Assembly: GCA_023664685.1 (NCBI GenBank)
Contig: JAMPFC010000006.1
Location: forward strand, 1-55,641
Direction: 5' to 3'
Length of the DNA stretch: 55,641 nucleotides
DNA from: Roseburia sp.
GTDB lineage: Bacteria > Bacillota > Clostridia > Lachnospirales > Lachnospiraceae
In this document: one piece after another, positions 8,488 to 16,137 of the stretch
How positions within the stretch are numbered: the first letter of the stretch is position 1
How the letters are laid out: every line of letters begins with the position of its first letter
Made by a program: the position numbers and the translations under genes
The notes under the pieces: model-generated
Told to the model about the DNA's origin: nothing
What the model saw: only the letters and a program-made list of their open reading frames with translations
Databases searched by the model: none

Positions 8488-8891
8488 TGTATCCCTCCTT
8501 GTGTCATACTGCATCAAAAAGGAAGTGTATACCGTGATGTAAAATTCCAATCCTCTGCATCGTTCAGATAAAAAATATTCATTTTATAAAAATCCATTAC
8601 TGATTTTGTTTGTTGCTGAAAATTGAGCGACTTTGCTGCTTAGAAAAATTAAGATCGTTATTTTGGAAAGATGTCAGATAAATTCTTCTCTGCCCCAAGT
8701 TTATTACATTCCCCCTTTCATGAATATTTTCTATCTTGATATATATTATAATATCGGCACCCTTAAAAAATCAAGTGTCGTTTATACGCAAAAAGTGTCG
8801 TTTGAACGTGAAAAATGTCGCCAAATTTCCAAAATTCGTCTTTCATTACAAAACTCTTCATAATTTTCCAATATTTTTTCGCTTTAAGATG
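8488..8891. other. AT-rich intergenic region
   Basis: About 400 bases with no credible coding frame: frames here lack ribosome sites and are very rich in Ile, Lys, Ser and Phe. The only structured element I see is the short repeat cluster at 8772-8822, described separately. The mecA promoter begins at 8892. Confidence 0.5.
8772..8822. repeat. Cluster of GTGTCGTTT direct repeats, possible IS21-type end remnant
   Basis: Two copies of AAGTGTCGTTTxxACGxx (8773-8790 and 8793-8810) are followed by a partial third, AAAAATGTCGCC (8811-8822). Multiple short TGTC-containing terminal repeats are typical of IS21-family ends. No IstA or IstB gene is present, so this would be a solo end or relic. Low certainty. 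Confidence 0.35.
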
Positions 8892-8920
8892 TTGACTTTA
8901 TTTGTGTAATATTTTATACT
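8892..8920 (+). promoter_or_regulatory. Sigma-A promoter of mecA
   Basis: TTGACT (8892-8897), 17 bases, TATACT (8915-8920), 40 bases upstream of the mecA start. Confidence 0.75.
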
Positions 8921-8960
8921 TTTCATACACCAGTAAATAATTCGGAAAGGAAGTGGGCTT

Positions 8961-9782
8961 GTGAAAATCGAACGTATTAACGAAAATCAAATTCGTTGCA
9001 CACTTAACAAACATGATTTACTTGAGCGCCATTTAAAGATCAGTGAATTAGCATATGGTTCTGACAAAGCAAAAGAGCTTTTTCGTGATATGATGGAACG
9101 AGCAAATATGGATTTCGGATTTCAGACCGAGGATATCCCTCTTATGATAGAGGCGATCCCAACCTCCAAAGAATCCATTGTCCTCGTCATTACAAAAGTG
9201 GATAGTCCGGAGGAATTGGAGGAAAAATTTGCCGATCTTGGAATCGTTACCAATAAATTTATTGAGGATCCCATAGAGTACGAGGAGTTTTTTGACGATG
9301 AGTTCGAGGATGAGTTTGAAGACGATTACGAAGGTGATCTGATCAACTGTTTTGAACAATTAAATGAGATCATTGAACATGCTTCTGAAGTAGACCAGAC
9401 CAGTTCAGAGTTTATTCCTTTACATGAACTTCTGAAAAAAGGAAAAAAGGCAACGGAAAAACTCAGCACAAAGAGAAATTTGCCTTTAAGCGACTTTGCA
9501 AGGCTTTACTCGTTCTCTTCCCTGAATTTTGTCGTGGACGCCTCCAAAGCGGTGTACCAGATTTATTCCGGGAAGAACAGTGTATGGAAAGACGAGGTAA
9601 GCAGCCGCTATTATCTTCTCCTCAACAGAAATGAAAACAAATCCTCTTTTAATAAGATTTGTTCCATTATCAATGAGTTTGGAAGAAAAGAGACCTTGAC
9701 TTATGCTACGCAGGATTTCTTTAATGAACACTATAAATTGATCCTCAAGGATGACGCGATCACCAAGTTATCCCTGCTCTAG
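8961..9782 (+). CDS. mecA: Adaptor protein MecA
   Basis: A 273-residue protein starting at GTG 8961 with AAAGGAAG upstream. The N-terminal domain begins MKIERINENQIRCTLNKHDL, the usual MecA start. The middle is a very acidic linker (EEFFDDEFEDEFEDDYEGD, about residues 113-131). The C-terminal domain (about 170-273) has YSFSSLNFVVDASKAVY and RYYLLLNR, the conserved ClpC-binding MecA domain. In this family MecA delivers substrates to the ClpCP protease and helps assemble ClpC hexamers. In Bacillus it controls competence. Here it has its own promoter and terminator. Length and domain order are normal, although the C-terminal region is somewhat longer than in Bacillus. Confidence 0.95.
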   Translation: MKIERINENQIRCTLNKHDLLERHLKISELAYGSDKAKELFRDMMERANMDFGFQTEDIPLMIEAIPTSKESIVLVITKVDSPEELEEKFADLGIVTNKFIEDPIEYEEFFDDEFEDEFEDDYEGDLINCFEQLNEIIEHASEVDQTSSEFIPLHELLKKGKKATEKLSTKRNLPLSDFARLYSFSSLNFVVDASKAVYQIYSGKNSVWKDEVSSRYYLLLNRNENKSSFNKICSIINEFGRKETLTYATQDFFNEHYKLILKDDAITKLSLL

Positions 9783-9849
9783 TGCGACGCTGATCCGGTT
9801 TTATGATACCTGTCGTACGGAAGAAGGAGAAATTATCTGAAAAACACAC

Positions 9850-9892
9850 AAACCAGTTCATTCCGCTTTCGGGAAGAACTGGTTTTTCTTTT
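9850..9892 (+). terminator. mecA terminator
   Basis: Perfect 10-bp stem AAACCAGTTC (9850-9859) / GAACTGGTTT (9876-9885) followed by TTCTTTTCTT. Confidence 0.85.
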
Positions 9893-9914
9893 CTTCTGCT
9901 TTGGCATCGGCAAA

Positions 9915-10124
9915 TCATGCATTTGCCTTTGTCGTTAAATACTCATTTATTTTAGATACTAATTCATCGCAGTCTAAACCGTGAACCATAGCTGCTTCTT
10001 CCAAACTCTCATTCTGGGACGCCGGGCAGCCTACACAATGCATTCCGGATGCCATAAGAATCGCCGCAATCGTCTGATCCTTTGTGAGAATTTCTCCAAT
10101 CAGCATGTCCTTTGTAACTTCCAT
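9915..10124 (-). CDS. DUF1858 domain protein
   Basis: The start is set at ATG 10124, which has AAAGGAGG 9 bases upstream. The longer frame to 10223 crosses the promoter. The 69-residue product begins [13 protein letters not shown] and carries the DUF1858 signature with a cysteine pair, [17 protein letters not shown]. These small proteins have a helical fold with a CxxC-like redox or metal site. Their biochemical role is not settled, but in anaerobes they often sit near hybrid-cluster or ferredoxin-type genes. Here the gene is divergent from a ferredoxin and has a perfect consensus sigma-A promoter, which suggests strong constitutive expression. Confidence 0.85.
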   Translation of the reverse strand: MEVTKDMLIGEILTKDQTIAAILMASGMHCVGCPASQNESLEEAAMVHGLDCDELVSKINEYLTTKANA

Positions 10125-10161
10125 AGTTCCAAATCCTCCTTTCAAAAACAGTACCACTTCG

Positions 10162-10190
10162 ATTATATTCACTGAATGCGCAAATGTCAA
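10162..10190 (-). promoter_or_regulatory. Consensus sigma-A promoter of the DUF1858 gene
   Basis: TTGACA (10190-10185), 17 bases, TATAAT (10167-10162): a perfect match to the consensus hexamers and spacing. Confidence 0.85.
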
Positions 10191-10240
10191 GCAAATAAAC
10201 GGATTCCCTGTTAGGATATACAAAATTTTTATTGTTATAC

Positions 10241-10269
10241 TTGTATTTTTCGCCGATTTGTATTAGAAT
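10241..10269 (+). promoter_or_regulatory. Sigma-A promoter of the ferredoxin gene
   Basis: TTGTAT (10241-10246), 17 bases, TAGAAT (10264-10269), 33 bases upstream of the ferredoxin start. Confidence 0.7.
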
Positions 10270-10302
10270 GATGATATCTACTAGAAAAAGGAGGATATTA
10301 TC

Positions 10303-10470
10303 ATGGCATACACTATTACAGATGCTTGCATCAGTTGTGGTTCATGTGCAGCTGATTGTCCGGCTGGCGCCATTTCAGAAGGCTCCGCACATTTCGAGAT
10401 TGATGCGGATGCATGTTTGGATTGTGGAGCTTGTGCTTCTACATGTCCTACAGGCGCTATCGAAAACTAG
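10303..10470 (+). CDS. Clostridial-type 2[4Fe-4S] ferredoxin
   Basis: A 55-residue protein starting at ATG 10303 behind AAAGGAGG. It has two CxxCxxCxxxC(P) motifs, CISCGSCAADCPAGAI and CLDCGACASTCPTGAI, so all eight cluster ligands are present. This is the classic small bacterial ferredoxin of anaerobes, a soluble low-potential electron carrier for pyruvate:ferredoxin oxidoreductase, hydrogenase and similar enzymes. Length is normal. It is monocistronic, with its own promoter and a strong terminator, as expected for an abundant electron carrier. Confidence 0.96.
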   Translation: MAYTITDACISCGSCAADCPAGAISEGSAHFEIDADACLDCGACASTCPTGAIEN

Positions 10471-10522
10471 TATAGAGTCCTACATAACTTAGTAACTTCT
10501 ATACTGACATGTAAGGTTTGAA

Positions 10523-10544
10523 TCACCAGATGCAGGGCTGGTGA
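10523..10544 (+). other. Small hairpin after the ferredoxin gene
   Basis: TCACCAG (10523-10529) and CTGGTGA (10538-10544) form a 7-bp stem. There is no T tract. It lies between the stop codon and the main terminator and could stabilise the mRNA end. Confidence 0.4.
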
Positions 10545-10549
10545 AACAA

Positions 10550-10598
10550 AACAGACAGGATGCCGTCTCTACGGTGACATTCCTGTCTGTTTTTACTT
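10550..10598. terminator. Bidirectional terminator (ferredoxin / pgi)
   Basis: AACAGACAGGA (10550-10560) pairs with TCCTGTCTGTT (10581-10591), with an inner CCGT/ACGG stem, followed by TTTT. The opposite strand also carries a T-rich exit for the convergent pgi gene ending at 10605. Confidence 0.85.
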
Positions 10599-10604
10599 TA
10601 TTTT

Positions 10605-11954
10605 TTACAATCTGCCAAGAAGCTCCTCGCGCTGTGCCTCAAAGCCCGGTTTCCCAAGCAGGGCAAACATATTTTTCTTATAACTCTCAACACCCGGCTG
10701 GTTAAACGGATTTACTCCGAGGATATATCCGCTTATGCCGCACGCAAACTCGAAAAAGTAAAATAACTCGCCGAGATAAAACTCGTTCTGTTCCGGCACC
10801 TTTACGACAAGATTCGGGACATTTCCGTCGGTATGCGCAAGCTGTGTACCCTTCATCGCATTTTTATTTACAAAATCAAGCGTTTTTCCCGCCAGATAAT
10901 TCAAGCCATCCAAATCCACAGGCTCTTCCTTTAAGGTAATGTCTGCCGCCGGACTCTCAAGCTCCATAACGGTCTCAAACATGATCCGGGAACCATCCTG
11001 TATGAACTGTCCCATCGAGTGAAGATCCGTCGTAAGATCCACGCTCGCCGGGAAAATACCCTTCTGGTCTTTTCCTTCACTCTCTCCATAGAGCTGCTTC
11101 CACCACTCGCTCACATAATGGAAAAATGGCTCATAATTGGCAAGCACCTCTACCGCTTTTCCTTTTCTATGCAAAATATTGCGCACTGCCGCATACATCG
11201 CAGCCGCACTGTCACAAACATCACTCTCGATGCAGAGCTTTCTCATGCTCTGTGCGCCCTCCATCAGCTTGTCCAGTTCTGCCCCGCTGACTGCGATCGG
11301 AAGAAGGCCAACCGCTGTGAGAACGGAAAATCTTCCGCCCACGTCATCCGGCACGACAAAACTCTCATACCCCTCTTCGGTTGCAAGGCTCTTTAATGCA
11401 CCTTTTGCCTTATCTGTCGTCGCATAAATCCTCTTAGCGGCCCCGTCTTTTCCATACTTTTTCTCAAGCATTTCCTTAAAGATCCGGAAAGCGATCGCCG
11501 GTTCCGTCGTCGTTCCCGACTTACTGATCACATTTACGGAAAAATCCCTGTCTCCGATCGTCTCGATCAACTGGGAAAGGTATGTCCCGCTTATGCTGTT
11601 TCCGGCATAATAAATCTCCGGTGTCTTCCGGACTGATTTGTCAACACAGTTGTAAAAACCATGTCTCAAAAACTCGATCGCAGCCCTTGCTCCCAGATAA
11701 GAACCACCGATCCCGATCACGATCAGAACTTCGGAATCGGATTGTATTTTTTCTGCTGCCTTTTTGATCCTTGCAAATTCGTCCTTGTCATAATTTTCCG
11801 GAAGATCGATCCATCCAAGAAAATCATTTCCCGCACCATTTCTGCCCAGAAGCGTATCCTTTGCTGTCTGCACAATGCTTGTCATAGACTTTACTTCGTC
11901 ATCACTGATAAATTTCTTTGCCAGTGAATAATCAAATGTAACATGCTTACTCAT
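10605..11954 (-). CDS. pgi: Glucose-6-phosphate isomerase
   Basis: A 449-residue protein of the short bacterial Pgi type. It interconverts glucose 6-phosphate and fructose 6-phosphate in the cytoplasm. Visible motifs are [18 protein letters not shown] (about residue 80), [14 protein letters not shown] in the phosphate-binding SIS fold, and the Pgi signature [20 protein letters not shown] (about 205-225). A catalytic-loop segment, [12 protein letters not shown], follows. ATG 11954 has GGAAAGGATAGG upstream. The gene has its own TTGTCT-N17-TATAAT promoter and a shared terminator, so it is probably monocistronic. No abnormalities are seen. Confidence 0.97.
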   Translation of the reverse strand: MSKHVTFDYSLAKKFISDDEVKSMTSIVQTAKDTLLGRNGAGNDFLGWIDLPENYDKDEFARIKKAAEKIQSDSEVLIVIGIGGSYLGARAAIEFLRHGFYNCVDKSVRKTPEIYYAGNSISGTYLSQLIETIGDRDFSVNVISKSGTTTEPAIAFRIFKEMLEKKYGKDGAAKRIYATTDKAKGALKSLATEEGYESFVVPDDVGGRFSVLTAVGLLPIAVSGAELDKLMEGAQSMRKLCIESDVCDSAAAMYAAVRNILHRKGKAVEVLANYEPFFHYVSEWWKQLYGESEGKDQKGIFPASVDLTTDLHSMGQFIQDGSRIMFETVMELESPAADITLKEEPVDLDGLNYLAGKTLDFVNKNAMKGTQLAHTDGNVPNLVVKVPEQNEFYLGELFYFFEFACGISGYILGVNPFNQPGVESYKKNMFALLGKPGFEAQREELLGRL

Positions 11955-12000
11955 TTTCCTATCCTTTCCTTTCGCTTCAATTTTGTATATTGCTATCCTT

Positions 12001-12029
12001 ATTATACCAAATCAGTATTTAAAAGACAA
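12001..12029 (-). promoter_or_regulatory. Sigma-A promoter of pgi
   Basis: TTGTCT (12029-12024), 17 bases, TATAAT (12006-12001). Confidence 0.75.
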
Positions 12030-12031
12030 GA

Positions 12032-12697
12032 CTACGCCATGTATTCTTTCAGCACCTCTTCAATGACCGCTTCCTCCTCCTTTGTAAACTGGAGGTTCAC
12101 CTGCGGCTCCTCCTGACGTTCTGATAAGAGTTCATCTAGCTGCGCCCTCTCCTCCTCAAAATACTCATGGTGGTATTCTTCCATTTCTTCTTTCCGGAAT
12201 GTCTGGTTTTCCAGTCTCGGCTTGCAGATATTTTCCAGATAATCCCGAATCTCTACCATGAGCCGCCTTCTGCAAAACCTCAGATTCAAAATAATGTCCT
12301 CGAGGATGATAATCCCGCAGACAGCAATCCCTGTAAATAAAAATTCTGTCATCATAAGCCGGCTGCCGCCCATCACTGCGATATACAGATTGCAGAGAAG
12401 ACTCGTGATCAGCGTGATGCCAAATGCCACATCACTTATCGCCTCCCATGTGTTCAGGTGAAGCCCCGCCGCCCGATAGGCATTCAGATACTTGTCCACA
12501 AAAACCTCTACATTTTCAACTCCCATTTTTAACTGATAACAGGTCTCGAATTTTTTCAAAAGCATCTTCATCAGCGGATGGTCTGATTTGCCCATCTGCC
12601 CCGCTGAGCGGATGAGCTGCCTGTAAATCCCCTTCACGACCAGTTTCCCCAGAAAGCAGAACACCCCAAGCCCTATTATGACATATAACATACCCAT
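12032..12697 (-). CDS. Membrane protein of unknown function
   Basis: The start is placed at ATG 12697, nine bases after GAGGG. The 221-residue product has a TM helix at residues 3-20, a cytoplasmic-looking helical part to about 85, and two further TM helices at about 88-108 and 115-135 (ITLITSLLCNLYIAVMGG, TGIAVCGIIILEDIIL). A long, highly charged C-terminal tail follows (EEMEEYHHEYFEEERAQLDEL ...). No catalytic motif is seen. I do not recognise a named family, though this layout is common in Lachnospiraceae genomes upstream of housekeeping genes. It is separated from murG by about 195 bases with no gene. Confidence 0.7.
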   Translation of the reverse strand: MGMLYVIIGLGVFCFLGKLVVKGIYRQLIRSAGQMGKSDHPLMKMLLKKFETCYQLKMGVENVEVFVDKYLNAYRAAGLHLNTWEAISDVAFGITLITSLLCNLYIAVMGGSRLMMTEFLFTGIAVCGIIILEDIILNLRFCRRRLMVEIRDYLENICKPRLENQTFRKEEMEEYHHEYFEEERAQLDELLSERQEEPQVNLQFTKEEEAVIEEVLKEYMA

Positions 12698-12893
12698 CAA
12701 AGATATCCCTCACTTTCTGTAAATAATTCTTCTGTTACCCATATAGTATAGCAGAGTTCCAAAGCCTCTGTACAGATGTGAGTGATAAAATCTGACATTT
12801 TCGTGCGACGGACTTCGACACGCTTTTATGTTTCCCGAACAAAATCGCCAAGAAAAAACAAAAATCGTGAAAACTGCCGCCGCTCTGGTTTTA

Positions 12894-13958
12894 TTATTTT
12901 GCGATTTCGTCTATGATGTCTGCAACCTTCAACACTGCATTGTGCTGATTGCTAGCCTCCATCGCATTGATGTACGTATTTTTGTTGTTATAAACCTCTT
13001 TCACCGCCTCGAGGAGTTTTTCACTGGAAAGTTCCTCCTCACGGATCACATAGCTGAATCCCTGCTTTTCAAACGATTCCGCATTCAAAATCTGATCCCC
13101 CCTACTTGCCTCTAAGGAAAGCGGGATTAAGATATTCGGCTTATGGAGTGCCAGAAGTTCACAGATCGCATTGGCGCCTGCCCTTGATATCACAAGGTCT
13201 GCCGCACTCAAAAGGTCGCACAGTTCCTTCTGGATGTATTCAAACTGAGCGTATCCCTCTACGTCCGAAAGACTCTCATCCACCTTATCCTTGCCGCACA
13301 GATGGATCACTTGGTATTTTTCAAGCAGCTCTGGCAAAATATCCCGTACCGCCTCGTTCACACGGACGGAGCCAAGGCTTCCGCCTATGACAAGGATAAC
13401 CGGCTTATCCGCCGAAAATCCGCAAAAATCCAAGCCATTCAAACGATTTCCGGAAAACAGTTCCTTTCGGATCGGAGAACCCGTAAGATGCGCCTTTTCC
13501 TCCGGAAGATGGGACAGCGTCTCTGGAAAATTTGCACAGACTGCCCGTGCCGACGGGATGCACAAACGATTGGCAAGTCCCGGGGAAATATCGGATTCGT
13601 GAAGCACACACGGCACCTTTTTCCTCTTTGCCGCAAGCACTACCGGCACCGTCACAAACCCGCCTTTGGAAAATATAACGTCCGGCTTCACCCTTTTGAT
13701 GATCTTAGCCGCCTCGGTGTATCCCTTTATGATCCTTGCCGGGTCTGTAAAATTTTTAACGTCAAAATATCTGCGGAGTTTTCCCGATGAAATTCCATAA
13801 TATGGTATCTCAAACTCCGACATGAGTTTCGTCTCGATCCCATCCTTTGAACCGATATAATGAATTTCATAACCTCTCTTTTGAAGCTCCGGTATCAGCG
13901 CAATATTCGGTGTGACATGCCCTGCTGTTCCCCCACCGGTAAGAATGATTTTTTTCAA
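12894..13958 (-). CDS. murG: UDP-GlcNAc:undecaprenyl-pyrophosphoryl-MurNAc-pentapeptide GlcNAc transferase
   Basis: A 354-residue GT28 enzyme that adds GlcNAc to lipid I to give lipid II at the inner face of the membrane. The N-terminus has GGGTAGHVTPNIAL, the first glycine-rich motif. FSKGGFVTVPVVLAA and VIGGSLGSVRVNEAV follow, and the donor-binding segment SRAGANAICELLAL lies near residue 265. All match MurG. The start codon is TTG at 13958; a GGGGG lies somewhat far upstream. The gene stands apart from a dcw cluster and is followed in the same orientation, after a gap, by the membrane protein at 12032. Confidence 0.95.
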   Translation of the reverse strand: MKKIILTGGGTAGHVTPNIALIPELQKRGYEIHYIGSKDGIETKLMSEFEIPYYGISSGKLRRYFDVKNFTDPARIIKGYTEAAKIIKRVKPDVIFSKGGFVTVPVVLAAKRKKVPCVLHESDISPGLANRLCIPSARAVCANFPETLSHLPEEKAHLTGSPIRKELFSGNRLNGLDFCGFSADKPVILVIGGSLGSVRVNEAVRDILPELLEKYQVIHLCGKDKVDESLSDVEGYAQFEYIQKELCDLLSAADLVISRAGANAICELLALHKPNILIPLSLEASRGDQILNAESFEKQGFSYVIREEELSSEKLLEAVKEVYNNKNTYINAMEASNQHNAVLKVADIIDEIAK

Positions 13959-13975
13959 TTTCGTAAAACCCCCAG

Positions 13976-14386
13976 TTATAAATTCTTTTTAATTTCCTCT
14001 GCTACCTTTTCCAAATCCGGCGTCTCGCCCGGTTTCCACATGATATTTACACCATCGTCATAATATCTTGGTATCACATGCACATGAAGATGAAATACGG
14101 TCTGGCCTGCCGCCTCTCCATTGTTCTGCAAAACATTGACGCCATCGCAGTTATACGTCTTCATAAGCGCAGAGGCGATTTTTTTTGCCACTGGAAAAAT
14201 CTTCGCCGCATCCTCTTCTTCCAACTCAAAAATGTTTGCTGCATGTTTTTTCGGAAGTATGATCACATGTCCCCTCGCTGCCGGATTCACATCCAAGATC
14301 GCGCGGAAATCATCATCCTCATATACCGCGGTCGACGGAATTTCTCCTGCTATGATCTTACAAAATATACAATTTTCATCTGCCAT
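13976..14386 (-). CDS. HIT family protein
   Basis: A 136-residue histidine-triad protein from ATG 14386 (AGAGAGG, 8 bases upstream). It starts MADENCIFCKIIAGEIPS, with the CxxC often seen in this group, and has the HIT motif in GQTVFHLHVHVIPR (H-x-H-x-H). Such enzymes hydrolyse nucleoside phosphoramidates or related adenylated compounds. The physiological substrate cannot be told from sequence. It lies 17 bases upstream of murG on the same strand, so the two are probably co-transcribed. Confidence 0.93.
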   Translation of the reverse strand: MADENCIFCKIIAGEIPSTAVYEDDDFRAILDVNPAARGHVIILPKKHAANIFELEEEDAAKIFPVAKKIASALMKTYNCDGVNVLQNNGEAAGQTVFHLHVHVIPRYYDDGVNIMWKPGETPDLEKVAEEIKKNL

Positions 14387-14421
14387 CACAAATACCTCTC
14401 TTTTCTTAATATAAATGAATT

Positions 14422-15408
14422 TTAAAACCGGAATACGGTATCAAAGTTCCTAAGTACCTTAAAATTGCCCTGTGCCGATAAATCCCCTGACATAAACGCA
14501 TTCTGGAATGGTTTATCTCCGGATAAGATTTCATTAAAAATCGCACTTTTCGTCTTTGCAGTCACATCCGGATTCTGCACACTGCCAAAATAGCAGTTTA
14601 ATTTATCATTTTTGATATCGATGACCAGACTTCTGTTTTCGTCCGTAATGTCGATCTGGAACACCATCCTCATATCATCGCTTGGCACAAAATGCTCTTT
14701 CAGCGCAAGGATGTATTTGTCTGAATCCTCTTCGCCGCCGAGCATCCCTTTGAACAGGCTTGCCAGTTCTTCAATATCCTCTTTCTGCTTTTTCACATAA
14801 TTATCATCGGACACATACGCCGACAACTGCTCACTCTCCTGCGGAGTGAGTGAAAGCGTACTGCTTCGGAGTACCGTCTTTTTCACCTGTGAGCTGCTAT
14901 TTGGAAAGGCTGCCATTTTCTTGGAGATCGTGCGGTAAAAATTCTCGGCGCACTTCTCGATCATAAGATTATAGTCCGGATTTGTCTCAAATTCCACATG
15001 GTTATCCACATATGCACAGACTCCCTCACAGGGAACTCCTCCCAACATCTCCCATGCCCGGATCAGCGAATGCTGCGCCTCTCTTTCTCCATACGTCGTA
15101 GCCATAACGACCGGAAGCATATAAATATGCTGTATATGTTCTTTGTCCCCATAGAGCCAGCAGGCATCCAAAAATTGCTGAAGATATCCGCCGATACCAA
15201 GCCATTCGACCGAAGCGGCAAGAATGACCCCATCTGCCTCTTTCAGCGTCTTGGGCAATACCGAAATACTGCTCTTATCCTCATACAGATTATATCGTTC
15301 CACATTTACACGGAGTTCATCCAAAACCTGTGCTATTTTATCGATTGTAAATAATGTCGGATCATCGATCAGTCCCCTGCCTCCATAATAAATATTTACT
15401 CTCATCAT
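14422..15408 (-). CDS. Flavodoxin-fold NAD(P)H oxidoreductase fused to SCP2-like domain
   Basis: A 328-residue fusion. Residues 1-180 have a flavodoxin-like fold: MRVNIYYGGRG, then ADGVILAASVEWLGIGG, then MLPVVMATTYGEREAQ. This resembles NADPH-dependent FMN reductases. Residues about 225-328 match an SCP2-type sterol-carrier fold (VFQIDITDENRSLVIDI ... FMSGDLSAQGNFKVLRNF). The combination is common in Lachnospiraceae. The SCP2 half probably binds a hydrophobic ligand, and the flavin half may act on it, but the substrate is unknown. The ATG overlaps the rhomboid gene stop by 4 bases, so it is translationally coupled to it. Confidence 0.85.
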   Translation of the reverse strand: MMRVNIYYGGRGLIDDPTLFTIDKIAQVLDELRVNVERYNLYEDKSSISVLPKTLKEADGVILAASVEWLGIGGYLQQFLDACWLYGDKEHIQHIYMLPVVMATTYGEREAQHSLIRAWEMLGGVPCEGVCAYVDNHVEFETNPDYNLMIEKCAENFYRTISKKMAAFPNSSSQVKKTVLRSSTLSLTPQESEQLSAYVSDDNYVKKQKEDIEELASLFKGMLGGEEDSDKYILALKEHFVPSDDMRMVFQIDITDENRSLVIDIKNDKLNCYFGSVQNPDVTAKTKSAIFNEILSGDKPFQNAFMSGDLSAQGNFKVLRNFDTVFRF

Positions 15409-16088
15409 AATCCCTGTTCCTTTCCATCCGTAAACATCTTTTTCTTAATGCACATGACCACACACACCAGAAAGCCTCCCAAAAACCCTCCCACATGAGC
15501 TGTATTGTCGATTCCGGAATCCTGCATCCCGCTGTACAGAATAAGTACAATATACAACAGGAAACGGAATGCTTCTTTTTGCAGATTATTTCTTCTATTT
15601 ATGATAAGTACGACAAAAAGCGCACCCATCAAGCCATAGATCGCACCCGACGCACCGCATGATACCCGTTCTTGATAAGCGCTCAGGTTGTAAAAAACCG
15701 ATACTAGTCCTGCAAAAATACCCGAAAACAAATAAATAAAACAATACCAACCCCGTCCGATCCGGTTCTCAAGAGCATAACCAAGTACAAGAAGGGAGAC
15801 CATATTACTCGCAAGATGCTCTAACCCAAAATGAAGAAAAAAATGGGTAAAGACCCGGTAATACTCGTGTCCATCCAGAAAAGCCGGGCCATACATCGCT
15901 CCGGCACTTATCATATAATTCGCGTCCAGACTCGACCCATTCATTTCCGTATAGAAAAATGCGATTACATTTGCTGCGACAAAAATCAGCGTAATAAACG
16001 GAATTTTCTCATTTCCGGCATTCTCATCCAACCCTGCGGCCACCTCCAGACTTGTCTCTCCTTGCAAAATATGATAGTATTGTACCAT
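15405..16088 (-). CDS. Rhomboid-family intramembrane serine protease
   Basis: Up to 227 residues with six predicted TM helices. The catalytic serine lies in GASGAIYG (about residue 150) and the histidine in NTAHVGGFLGG near the C-terminal end. HFFLHFGLEHLASNMVSL is the typical H-x-x-x-N segment of helix 2. It cleaves membrane-spanning substrates within the bilayer. The start is uncertain: ATG 16088 has no ribosome site, whereas TTG 16031 lies 10 bases after GGAGG and would begin at LDENAGNEK. The downstream SCP2 flavoprotein gene overlaps its stop codon. Confidence 0.9.
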   Translation of the reverse strand: MVQYYHILQGETSLEVAAGLDENAGNEKIPFITLIFVAANVIAFFYTEMNGSSLDANYMISAGAMYGPAFLDGHEYYRVFTHFFLHFGLEHLASNMVSLLVLGYALENRIGRGWYCFIYLFSGIFAGLVSVFYNLSAYQERVSCGASGAIYGLMGALFVVLIINRRNNLQKEAFRFLLYIVLILYSGMQDSGIDNTAHVGGFLGGFLVCVVMCIKKKMFTDGKEQGL

Positions 16089-16137
16089 ATTTTATGAAAT
16101 TAGTCCACAGCATATCTGTGTTCGGAAAGGAGTTCTC

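Noticed and set aside
12720-12893. Possible small RNA or gene between murG and the membrane protein
   Set aside because: The gap has no clear promoter, hairpin with T tract, or coding frame that I can defend.
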